This document shows positions 1-11,032 of a stretch of DNA of 64,000 nucleotides, one piece after another. A program made the position numbers and the translations under genes. The DNA comes from Argentina anserina (lineage: Eukaryota > Streptophyta > Magnoliopsida > Rosales > Rosaceae), in assembly GCF_933775445.1 (NCBI RefSeq), contig NC_065877.1, positions 12,648,001 to 12,712,000 on the forward strand. The letters run 5' to 3'. The first letter of the stretch is position 1, and each line of letters opens with the position of its first letter. The notes under the pieces were generated by a model, which saw nothing but the letters and a program-made list of their open reading frames with translations, had not been told where the DNA came from and made no database searches.

Positions 1-240
1 CCAATAGCGTGTGGCACACTTCTACAACTCTCGGGTGAAGAGCAGAACACTTCAGCTCGGGGACTGGGTCCTAAGATAGTTCAAACAAAGGTTACCAGAC
101 TACACCCGAGATGGGAATGACCATATAAGGTTGTAGAGATCATTGCGCCCAACACGTACTATGGAAGATAAGTAAAGAGAAAGACTAACCCACCTTTGGA
201 ATATGGAACAGCTTAAGTACTACTACAAGTAAAGGTCCGC
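1..240 (+). pseudogene. Ty3/gypsy pol C-terminal relic
   Basis: A frame beginning at position 8 reads AHFYNSRVKSRTLQLGDWVL and then meets a stop. This matches the post-integrase segment of plant Ty3/gypsy polyproteins (the A-x-Y-Y-N-S-x-V-K-x-R-x-F-x-x-GD-V-L pattern). Further pieces of the same tail, such as the segment that precedes the final LKxYY motif, can be seen up to about 235 in shifted frames. Several stops and frameshifts show it is dead. The element runs in from the left of the window, so its integrase core and 5' LTR are not visible. Confidence 0.6.
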
Positions 241-739
241 GCGTAGCGCAACACTTAGGGACTTGGACAGTTTTAAGTTCTTATGGCACACTGCTAAAGC
301 TATCTTTGTAAATGTTCGGCTACGACCAAGCTATCAATGAAATGATGAATTTTTCAAACCATTGATTCTTACTACGCCAGTACACACTGGCGCATTACGA
401 CAATTAAATTCCTTCGGCAGACTATTTCATTGTGCGCGCAACAAAGATAGTATTGAATGTGTAACCAAAAGTCTAAAGCACAATCACACAATGTTTGCTA
501 TGGCAATAAACACATGGGAAACGGGTAACTTTGACGGCCCAATGGATTTAGTTCATTAAATTAATCAACAGAATGACACAAGGCCCATTATAGATAAAAG
601 CTAGATAAATACAAGGAAAACGCTTAAAGAGAGCGCATCGAGTACAAAGGGTGTTCTTCCAGTTCGCCCGCCACATTCTTCCCCAAGCACCATATCTTCG
701 GATATACTCCCTTCTCGCTCCTCTCCCATAGCTTGGACT
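241..739. other. non-coding tail between pol relic and antisense ORF
   Basis: No open frame here resembles a known protein. By position it is the spacer between the pol relic and the antisense reading frame of the same decayed retroelement. No LTR, promoter or RNA gene was recognised. Confidence 0.3.
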
Positions 740-3490
740 ACACCGTATTACTCAGGCCGCGTCGTCTGCTCATGCAGTATCCGAGTCCGTCATTTGCCCT
801 GGTTCGCCTTGCGACGACTGTGCATCCTGGCGCTTTTCGAGGGAGGAGTAGGAGAATGAGTCTCTGGATTAGAATCAGACATGTCATTATCAGAAGATAA
901 ACCAGTAGAAGAAGAGTCAGAGAATCCTTACCATTTTCCTCATGCGCGTCGTCGTCCGCAGCCAAATGTAGCTGCGAGAAAGGTGGCACTACCTGATGTG
1001 GCATGTGTGGCGCCTCCAATCCTTTCTCTTTCAGCCGCACCTCATAATCTGCTGCGCCACCATGTCGCCCACGGCCGCGACATAATACCCTTCCAGGTAT
1101 TCCATCATCTCTGGTAACGTCTTAAACGCTTTAACTGAGCTGGCCAAGGCCTCTTCAACTACGTGTGTTTTCTCAGCTGCCGCTTCCTTTGTCACCTTCT
1201 CAAGCATATCCTCCACTTTAGCTAAGGCTGACTTCGCCACATCCCTCTTCGCAGTCATCTGCTGCGCCAGAGATTCACTTACCTCTCGCCGGCAACCTCT
1301 TGACGCAGATCTTCTTGCAGGTTCGCTGCATTCTCTAGCTTTGCTCGGGCATTCACATAGTCGTTCTCTAGCAGCAGAACCTTTGTAGTGTGCCCGGTGT
1401 CGCGCTCCGTCACTTCAGCGCGCAAGCACTGCTCCTCCATGACTTCTTGATCCACGTCAGACAGGTTTAACACCAGCTTCGCCGCATTGGTCGCGGCCAG
1501 ACCTAAGGGACTACACACATCCAAACCTGATCCCTCAGGCCGCCGCGGTCCCCAGATCCTGGCACGTTGGCCTATTGGCACCAACTTCTCCAGGTCTGCA
1601 GCGCCGAGTTGGCTGAGAGGACTGCAGTCAAGGGCTGAGAGGTCTTCATACACCCGAGAGTCGGTGAAAGTCAGGGGCCCCTTCTGAGTGGTTTTTTACC
1701 TTTTGGGCTGTGACCATCATATCGATCACATGCTCAGATACCGGTGCAGCCTGCGAACCTGAGGCACCGGCCTTCGTCTTGTGCTGTGGAGCGACCACCT
1801 TCTGCACCTTCTTCTTCTTCTTCTTCTTCTTCTTCTTCCCCTCCAACGACTCCAACGACATGGCCAGCCGTAGATCAGAGTCTATCCACCCCACCCGCTC
1901 CGCATCACTGCGGCGGGGCATGCCTTGCTCATTTGGCAATGACGCTTGCGTCGGCACTGCCAAGTCTATGGCATGTGGCGCGTTTTCAACCCGCTTCGCG
2001 GCAGTGTTCACTTTCTTGCTTGCCTCCACCGACTGCTTGGCAATCACTCATTGCAGCATGTTTAGAGCGATGCCTTCGGTGTCCGCAGTCACGTGGGGTC
2101 TTCTTGCTATAGTAACCTCGCGTAGCAAACACGTTCTGAATTCTCGAAGTTCTTGTTAACCGAGAGCGTCGTAGCTGCACAAACAAAATCATGGATAAAT
2201 ACGCCCAAAAAAATCGTGGAGCGTAGTGGCATCATTTATAGTGGTGGCGCAACAATCCTTGCTCAAACAACAAGTATGGGTTGGTTAACACCTTCAAATC
2301 GTGGATCAGGTCCTGCCTTTGGCACCTCCACAAGTACGTCACGTGATTGACACACTCGACTTCATGTTCTGATAACACCAATGTTCTCCTTGCTACACAA
2401 AAAAAAAACGTACATTAGTACACAACCATTACGCAACACACAATCAATAAACAAGACGCATACATTTAATAGCTTGAAAATGTGAGGGGATGCACATTTC
2501 TGGGAGATACTCCTTCCTGTGGATACGTCCGTACTCCCACCCACTCTCTACAATAAAGCTATTTTTTTCGCTAGCTCGTCTTCGTGGATGAGTTCTTCAA
2601 CACTTGGAACTCGCTACGCTCGTCCCCCCTGACAAATCACGCAGTCCCTCCATTCCCATTGGGCTGGTTGTAGTCTATCCTAAAGAAGTGGAGTACATTC
2701 ACCGCAGTAGGAAACCAACACCCCGACAGATGGAAGAGTGAGCAGAGGCCGAGAATCACCCTCCACATGATGTAGCTTACTTGGCCAAAGCCTAAGCCAA
2801 ACTCTGCCATCAAGTATTGCAGCCACGGATCTAATGGTAACTCCACTCCCAGCTACAACACGGAAGGGATGACCAGCGCGTACTCCTCAAGCAGCATCGA
2901 GCCATACTCATCTGCATTAATAGCCCACGCTACGACCGTATTTGGCAGCTTGAGCTCCTCTACATATCCCACCACTGCGGTAGGGTCTGCTCCTTGTGGC
3001 TCCTCCACTTCCGACTTCTTCACCCCGCCATCGAGCCAGCGTCGTACATGCACTGGACTTAACGCCTAACTCGACGTCGACGTTCCAGACGCAATCGTAA
3101 TACGCTCGCGCATGCCTGGGTCTCGGCCTGGCATCAGATGCACTTCGCTCTCCCCAGTTTCCTCATGGCCTGACTCCATTGAATTCAACGAGTCACTACA
3201 ATCCCAATTGGCTAACACCTTCGCAAAGACTGTGGCGCGACTACTACTACGCAAGGGACTACCTCTGCTACGCCGCAATAGATCCAAGTAATTAGCCTCC
3301 AACTCACTCGTCCAAGAATCGGACAATGTCGACGTGGACCAAATCCCCTCTTCAGGAGCGGAATCGCTGTCAGTTAGTACATTTATCCTAGGCATTACGC
3401 CGCAGCAAGCAACACCGCAATCAAACATGAACAACCTAAACCTAGAAGTTTGAGAGTCAATCAAATCTAGCCTAGAATATCGCAATGACG
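740..3490 (-). pseudogene. decayed antisense transposon ORF (gypsy-type transposon domain plus coiled coils)
   Basis: Read on the minus strand, three open stretches (3485-3066, 3053-2853 and 2846-2637) share one frame and are separated only by single stop codons. The last contains a block like the plant 'putative gypsy type transposon' domain, with the MWRVILGL...F...F core typical of WRILxGF sequences. Further downstream, in shifted frames, are a lysine-run segment (about 1970-1646) and two alanine/glutamate-rich coiled coils (1653-1279 and 1258-1031), the usual C-terminal layout of these proteins. Such proteins are encoded in many plant Ty3/gypsy elements, sometimes as an extra ORF antisense to pol. 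Stops and frameshifts mark this copy as a pseudogene. The domain name rests on remembered family pattern, not a search. Confidence 0.5.
1808..1838. repeat. (CTT)n microsatellite
   Basis: An uninterrupted CTT/TTC trinucleotide run of about ten units. On the minus strand it encodes the polylysine run of the transposon-like ORF. Confidence 0.9.
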
Positions 3491-4900
3491 AACATGAAGA
3501 ATATGACGAACACCAAACCCAGATTCATGCGACATTCATCGACAACCACCCACACAAACACCTTAACTAGTTGAAAAATAAGGAACGAGAACAAGGAGCA
3601 CGGCGTAGTCAGTGCACGAGTAGTGGAGTGTATTACCCTAGCGCAATATACTTCATTAACACAAGTCAAACATTCACTGTGAAAGGCAGGAGCTGTGGTC
3701 ACTCCAAGGTCAGAATTCCCTCTCATCTGCCAACTTTCTGATGAACGATGAACATGTAGATGTCAACAACGAGGGGAAGAAGCTAACCGCCAAGGTCGGC
3801 CACAGAGAACTTTGTCAGGCCGGGTCGATGAGTCATAGTTGAGTTTTTCTATTAACGGATGTTAGTGTCAAATGCAAAATTAGATCAGATAAAGGGCTGG
3901 GATTTAATTTTGTACGTCGGTTCACTTAGACCTTAGTGCCTTGAATAAACTCCCATCATGTACATAAAATCACTGAGATATGCCTAAAGAAGCATAAGAG
4001 AGATATCATAAATCAGAGCATCAGTGGAGGAAGGAGCATTTTCTTTGCAACCACGACATTGACATTGAAATACGCTATGAAAGTAATGAAACTAACTCAT
4101 GAAACATGATAGAACTGATTGGGAACTGAAAATAAATTCGTTTTAATAATGGATCCCTTAACAATAGTTCTTTCCAACTAAAAGTCGTAGTAATTACATT
4201 GCAAATCACAATCATGCTGATACACAGCCATTGCGAACCAAAATGGCTACAGTCAACTATTCAAAAGTTTCTTTTTTTTGTTGTGAGAAGGCAGATACTC
4301 AATTGCAATTGGACATTTCACAATTCAACCAATATCCACTTCTCCATTCAGCCATGGTCATCCACATTTTTACAAGCTCTTAGTTTCGTACATAAACATT
4401 CAACTGTTTGATCTAAAAATAAAAAATAAAGGCTTCCATCTGATCCAATATTAATACCCGGAGCATGCCTTCCCCTTTTACGTACCTTCTTCTACTTCTT
4501 CAATTCAGGGGACCTGATCTCCTGGCCTCTTCTGAATTCTGTTTCAGGTTTAGGCCGATGGCTTATAATACCGATTACCGAACGAGATCCTCGAACCTCT
4601 CCTTAAAGTAATCCCTAATCTTCGACCATAAAAAATTAAAAACCCATTTGATATTAATAATTCATGTGCCAACCTTTTCTAGAAGAACATATCATTCATA
4701 GGTTTCGGTCGAAAAAACCTGTTTCCTAGACTGCTTAAAGGGGACTCTTCAAACTTGCCACTTCGCGTGCGAGACTTGACCCCCGAGTCAAGAACGACTG
4801 CTTCAACCCAATAAACCATTCTCCTCTGTATAACTTCTCCAATTAACCCCCAAACTTATACCATCAATCTCTGAATCTCAATCGCACAGTTTGACTAATC
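3491..4900. other. intergenic, upstream of syntaxin gene
   Basis: AT-rich sequence with no supportable reading frame. Part of 3490-4190 may belong to the retroelement relic on its left (a 3' LTR would be expected here), but I could not find its ends. The last few hundred bases should hold the promoter and 5' UTR of the syntaxin gene. No convincing TATA box was picked out. Confidence 0.3.
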
Positions 4901-6308
4901 ATGAACGACTTGTTATCCAACTCCTTCTCCCAGGCCTCGCCGGACCACCATGTCATCGAGATGGCCTCCATCGACGCCTCAAGCGACCTCAAGAAGTTCT
5001 TCGAAGACGTCGACTTGATCCAGACCGAGCTCAATGACTTGCAGAAGCTCAACACCAGCCTTAAGAGTGCACACGAGCAGAGCAAGACCCTCCATAAGGC
5101 CAAGGAGATCAAGGACCTCCGGACCCGGATGGATGCTGACGTGAAACTTGCCCTAAAGGCGGCTAAGCTGCTTAAGGTCCGGTTGGATGCGTTGGACCAG
5201 TCCAACGCCTCCTCCAGGAGCTTGCCGGGGTGCGGTCCGGGGTCGTCCTCGGACCGGACGAGGACGTCTGTGGTGAGTGGGTTGAGGAAGAAGCTTAAGG
5301 ATTCTATGGAGAGCTTCAATGACTTGAGGCAGAAGATTTCCTCCGAGTACAAGGAGACCGTTGAGAGAAGGTACTTTACGGTGACCGGAGAGAAACCGGA
5401 CGACAAAACCATAGACCTTCTTATATCTACCGGTAAGATTTCTTTTCCTTTTCAGGTTAATAATTTTAGGTTGAAAAAATTTAATTTGTGTTGCATCTTT
5501 ACAAAAGAGTTGAGTCGCGAAAACATTGAACTATTGAATTGTGGTCAAATACACTGATGAACAGGCACACTATTTGTGGTCGACGACGCTCATGAATGAA
5601 ACATTAGAAATCAAATATATCTTAATCAATCATATGATAATCAACTGGTAATATGTAAGTTACCTTTTAGCTAAGGGAGATCGATGCAACTGGCTATTTG
5701 TTGTTTAGAAGAATTTGCATTTTTAGTTTATGATCTTGTACCTCAAATTATACATTGGATGTGACATATGAAATAATAATGAGCTAATAATACGCACTTT
5801 TTTTTACCATGTAAATTAAAGACAAGTTATAGACTTATTGGCAAGTATGCTTACAATTAAGGAGAAAGTTTCACTCAAAATTGTGCAGATATATAATACA
5901 AAAAATACGAGTAACATTACCCTACTTAATCCCGTACACATGATACACTATGCAGGCGAAAGTGAGACGTTTCTGCAGAAGGCAATCCAACAGCAAGGAC
6001 GAGGCCAAGTCCTAGACACTATATACGAGATCCAAGAGAGGCACAATGGTGTGAAGGCCATGGAGAGGAATCTGAACGAGTTACACCAGGTGTTTCTGGA
6101 CATGGCAGTACTGGTTCAAGCTCAGGGTGAGCAGATCGATGACATAGAGAGTCACGTCGATCGAGCTAGTTCGTTCGTGCAACACGGCAACCAGCAGTTG
6201 CAGAAGGCCAGATTCTTGCAGAAAAACACACGCAAATGGACCTGTTATGGTATCCTAATCTTGCTCATCATCCTCGCAATCATATTAATCCCCATATTGA
6301 CTAAGTAA
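4901..6308 (+). CDS. SYP122: Qa-SNARE syntaxin, SYP122-like
   Basis: Two exons, 4901-5432 and 5956-6308, join in phase 1 across a GT-AG intron at an STG/ES junction and give 294 residues. The protein starts MNDLLSNSF, as in plant plasma-membrane SYP12 syntaxins. It has an N-terminal three-helix Habc region (about 30-150) with the family motif [14 protein letters not shown], and a t-SNARE helix (about 203-265) with the zero-layer glutamine at Q234. A single membrane anchor lies at about 275-292. SYP121/122 syntaxins act as target SNAREs for secretory vesicles at the plasma membrane, including in defence-related secretion. The protein ends right after the anchor and lacks the Gly/Pro-rich tail I recall for Arabidopsis SYP121/122. 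The SYP122 name, rather than SYP121 or SYP124/125, leans on the TatD-CP33 neighbours, which match Arabidopsis order. Confidence 0.9.
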
Positions 6309-6946
6309 GGATTCAGATATCTTAATATTCCGGTCAGTTACAACATCAGATGCATATAAAGTTTTGATCGATTTTATTTTTCTTCATATGTATGGTGGCC
6401 TTGTAAGTACATACTCGACTCTTTTTGTTGGATTGGGTTTTGTTGTATACGTAATTACGTACTTTGTTTTCTCTTGATGATCGGGATGTACACATTGTTT
6501 GAAGAAACTGTTTTTGCGTAAGGTTAGTAGCCTGGCACCATTTTGATAAATAAATCGAAGTTGTTCACAAGTGTCATCATACCTATGTGTTTTTGTTTTA
6601 GCTTCACAAGGATAGTCTCTCTATTTCAAACTTTTCAAGAATGACATTTCTAATGTCAAATACATATCCGATTGTACTAATTCTTTCTCGAGTTTAATTA
6701 TAAATAAATCAACATATCGTCTATAATCTCAATAATAAATTGCTCAATAGTTTGGATTTAGAACGTGAAGTGAAACCCCTAATCAATTGTTTGGCAAGCT
6801 ACATTACTCGATGAATAAAGTTCGATAAAGTGGCTATAAACCTTGAAAAAGACAAGGCACTAAAATGTAAATCAATCGGAGAGTTCATCTTTTTTTATCT
6901 TAAATAAAAACCCTCCATTTTTCTCGGAAAATAAGATAAAAAGACG
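6309..6946. other. syntaxin 3' UTR and intergenic spacer
   Basis: The first part should be the 3' UTR of the syntaxin gene. The rest is AT-rich spacer up to the TatD promoter. No other feature was seen. Confidence 0.4.
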
Positions 6947-6954
6947 TATATAAA
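6947..6954 (+). promoter_or_regulatory. TATA box of the TatD gene
   Basis: TATATAAA lies 59 bp before the start codon at 7013, which would place transcription start near 6980 with a short leader. Identified by consensus and position only. Confidence 0.5.
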
Positions 6955-7012
6955 GCCAAAAGAGACCAAAGTCGACTGGTACCAGTTTAGAAGCACAGCG
7001 AACACGGCTGCT

Positions 7013-10000
7013 ATGGCGACGGTCCGCATGATAGGCAAGTCAATCACACACTCTTTCTTCTTCTCTTGTATCCTTCCTTGTTCACTCCAACCGAACTGAT
7101 CAAATATCTCATTCTCTCCCCACTCAACAGATATAGCAGTTAACTTCACAGGTCAGTCAGCCACTCTACTCTTGGTTCCCATTTCGAATTCGATCTCCGT
7201 CATTCTTGAAAACTAACGAGCACAGACACCCAGATGGAATGTTCAAAGGCCTCTACAACGGGAAGCTGTGCCACGTCTCCGATATCGCCACCGTTCTCGC
7301 CCGCGCTTGGGCCGCCGGCGTCGACCGCATCATCGTAATCCTCCTCCTCTTCTCTTATCTTCTCTTTCTTTCTGATTCTATGATTCTATCTAGTCTAGTC
7401 AGCTCTGAAATTAGAATTACGGTTTTGTGGATTGTGTAGGTGACTGGTGGATCGCTTGAGGAATCAAAGGAAGCTCTCACTATTGCAGAGACTGATGGTT
7501 TTTTTCCTCTTTCTCTCTCTTGTTTTATCATCACTACGTTGCTATCAATGTGTGAAGTAATAGCCCAATTTACAGAGTTTTGCTATTGGTTGTTTTCTCA
7601 GCAAGGCTTTTTTGTACTGTGGGTGTTCACCCAACTAGATGCAAGGTCTGTTTTTCTTTTAATTATTTGTGCTTTTTGTTGTGGAAAAATGTGTATGTTT
7701 GATGATAGTTGTAACTGAATGTGGCTTATTGTGTATCTGGGTCAGGAATTTGATGAGAGCGGGGATCCGGATAAGCATTTTCAGGCGCTTTTGTCGTTGG
7801 CCAAAGAGGGAATACAGAAAGGGAAGGTATATTAGCCTATTGCTTTTTATCATTACTTGTGACGCACTTGTAAGAATTGTGGAGGGTTCGGATATTCAAT
7901 GTTGTGTTGCTACTGATTATGTGCCGCTTATGTTCTCCTCTTTTTGTTTGTAAGGTGGTTGCAATTGGTGAGTGTGGACTGGACTATGACAGGGTTCAGT
8001 TTTGCCCTCCGGACATTCAAAAGAAGTAGGTCAATTTTCTGAGAGAAATTGACAAGATGGATTTTTTTTTCTTTTATTATTTTTGCTCGGACGTTCCTTA
8101 TTCTTTCCCTAAAATGGTGCATTATGTGGTTTTCATTATATGTTTTACTGTTAATTTTAGGTACTTCGAGAAGCAGTTTGAATTGGCTCATGCCACTAAG
8201 CTGCCCATGTTTCTGCATATGCGCGCAGCTGCTCAAGATTTCTGTGAAATTGTAGAAAGAAATAGGGACAGGTGAGATTCTACCATCAAAATTTCCTGCC
8301 AGGGAAAATAGGAAAGTGTAATTTCAGTCACATCTTAGATCAGAAAAATTACATGGATATTCAAATTTCTTAAAGAGAAAGATAATGAATTCAACTTTTT
8401 TCTCTTATTTTTTTGCTATTTGGTATAGAAGTGGGCATCAACAGACGTTCCATAACTGTCTCTCACTTTATGTGATAGCCTTCTGCAATCTTTCGTGCAT
8501 GAACTTGCCTTCCTGTTTTATTTCACAGATTCACTGCTGGGGTGGCCCATTCATTTACTGGTAGTGCAGATGATTGTAATAAACTTCTTTCCATCAGCAA
8601 CATGTATATAGGTGAAATTTTCTAAAATTTCTTTTAGTAGTTATTTGTCTTTCAAAAGAGTTTCTAAGTTTCATGCTTATAATGCTCTTAGAAATTTCTT
8701 AGATATAGTGTATGTCGAATATGGAACCAGAATGATCTAATATGCCTAGATGAATACATCAAGTAATGGCTTTTGATTGGTCAATCTCTTGAAATATATA
8801 GTGTACTCCATCACTCTCCTATGGAGAAAGATTTGGGGGAATAAATTGTTCCAAATAACATGATTAAGGTCATTGTAGTGCATAGACTGAAAATTTTATT
8901 TGCATGTTGTAAGAAAGAGTCTGGGGCTTCATAAGAGTAACTCATATATGTTTTGGTAAATTTCCACAGATAAAGCGGACCTAATTCTTTTAAAGAGACA
9001 TGGTTCTATAGATCGAATTATGACAGAAAGTTTGTTTTAATGCTTGGAGGCAATTTGATTTAACCATTTACTTTTTCTGGGATAGCAAAGGGGTACTGTT
9101 GTCTGACCTGTCCTGTGCCTTAGTATCAATAATCTTTCATAGTTCACAAATAGCTGCTATGACATATGGAACTTTTCATATTCCTTTAAGTGGGGCTCAT
9201 GGATCTTAGCCTTTTGTTACTAACAGGTGTGAATGGTTGCTCATTGAAGACAGCTGAGAATCTTGATGTTGTGAGGGGCATTCCTGTTGACAGAATGATG
9301 ATTGAAACAGATTCTCCATATTGTGGAGTCAAGAATAGTCATGCTGGGGTGAAGTTTGTGAAGTCCACATGGCCTTCTAAAAAGAAAGAGAAGTATGATC
9401 AAGAGTGCATTGTTAAAGACCGCAATGAACCTTGTTTGGTTCGGTAAGTCGGAATCTACCACTATATAATGAACGTCCTTTATATTTCTCTTTTCTGCTT
9501 CTGTTTTAAAAATAGAATATTGAACCAACTTGTATAAAGAGAAATCTTGTAGTTTGGCATTGAACTATAAAACTTCCCATGAACTGTTTTAAAGTATTTT
9601 CTACTCTTTCAAGAAATCCTGGCTCTTCAAGTTTTACAGTACAATATCTAATTACCATATATGACAAGATACCATGTAGGGGTGTGGCCTGCTCTTACTA
9701 AATTATATCTTGAAAGTACATGCAACTTGTTACTGTGAGAAGATAATCCATGAATTTCAACATCTGTTGCAGATTTTTAATTGTGATAGTTGAGATGACA
9801 ATCTCTCAGTAGGAAGCATAACACTTATTTTGTTTGCCAAATCTTGATACTAAGACACTTCTAGACTCTCATTTTTCATAAAAGATAACATTAGTACATG
9901 AATCGAAGTTGGTAATAGTCTTTGAGAAGTGCCATTTGCCCTTTGTTGTATCTCCTAATTATGCATCTGCTTCTTCATTCAACATGACTTTATTTTCAGG

Positions 10001-10330
10001 CAAGTTCTTGAGGTGATAGCCGGTTGTAAAGGACTCAGTGATGTAGGTCAGCTGAGCAGGACACTATACCTGAACACTTGCAGGTATTTTTTCTGGATCT
10101 TCTTGAGTTCCTTCAACTTGTCTGTCTGATGGAACACCTGAGTATATTTATATATACTGCAGCCATGATGAGTTCTGCCGGCCCAACCTGAGCATGATCA
10201 AGTCAGAAATGTTTCATACTTTCATTAGGATATCTAACTTGATAACAAGCTATCCTTTTGCAGGGTTTTCTTTCCTCAAGACTTGGATTCTGCAGCAGAT
10301 TCTTTACTTGCCAGACTCGACCCTCAGTGA
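7013..10330 (+). CDS. TatD-family deoxyribonuclease (TATDN1-like), 12 exons
   Basis: Coding exons: 7013-7034, 7131-7151, 7234-7334, 7440-7497, 7602-7645, 7746-7826, 7955-8025, 8161-8271, 8529-8611, 9227-9443, 10000-10083 and 10264-10330. They sum to 960 nt, or 319 residues, and every junction keeps frame. The product is a metal-dependent TIM-barrel hydrolase. It shows [14 protein letters not shown] (Glu115), LHMRAA (His152), VAHSFTG (His177) and ETDSPYC (Asp226), the metal and catalytic positions of TatD nucleases. The N-terminal His-x-His is replaced by DIAVNFTD, as in the eukaryotic TATDN1 branch. Family members are 3'-5' DNA exonucleases linked to DNA fragmentation or repair; the substrate in plants is uncertain. 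Intron 1 begins GC rather than GT, and exon 2 is only 21 nt. It lies between SYP122 and a convergent CP33 gene, as in Arabidopsis (At3g52390). Confidence 0.93.
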
Positions 10331-11032
10331 TTTAACTAAGTTCCTTCTTGCAAAAGGTTATTCAATTTCTTTTTCACGGTATGCATCATCTTTCTTTTGG
10401 AAATGTTTTTCAGCATATGTTGTGGATAGTAACCACAAGAGTTGCATACCTTTTGTATCTTATTTGTGTACTGCATTATATCTGAAAACCGTAAGACATG
10501 GTTCTTAAAGAATTAGAAAATTGCTAGTCATTTGTTCTTGAGTTGAGGAAAGATCTTGGCTAAGAGTTCAGATTCTTTATCTCGAGCTGTATCTCAATTT
10601 CCTTCAAGTTCTATTCAACCATTTCGATACTTACACTAAACTCTATAAATAGAAACTTGATATACTTACGTGCTGACAAAATGAACACAAGAAGTCCCCA
10701 TGTTTTAAGGCATGGTTGGGGTACGAGGACGCATGCCGGAAGCCAAAAAGAGGTTTGAGTAGCATAACAATTCAGACCCAAAAAGAGGAAGAAGCAAATA
10801 TCATTCCCTTTCTGATGCTCAAGTTCATTGCATTGAGGGCTACAAACCTACAATCATGACCTTTTGCTTTGAGCCTTTGATCGATACCAATTTGGCAATT
10901 CGTATACATCGTTCAAGTGGGGTACAGATGTGTGAAAAAGACTAGGTGAAGGAGTAAGAATAAATTAGTGGCAAGGAATTGGCAATTTATTTTCACAACT
11001 CACATTCAAGCAGCCACTCCTTATACACACGT
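10331..11032. other. convergent intergenic region (two 3' UTRs)
   Basis: TatD (+) and CP33 (-) end facing each other, so their 3' UTRs share these 700 bp. No other gene or repeat was recognised. Confidence 0.4.

Noticed and set aside
4864..5412. 182-residue minus-strand frame opposite the syntaxin exon
   Set aside because: A shadow of the conserved SYP122 coding strand.
7206..8275. Several short plus-strand frames (77-102 residues) in the TatD gene
   Set aside because: They are exons read through into introns. The spliced model explains all of them.
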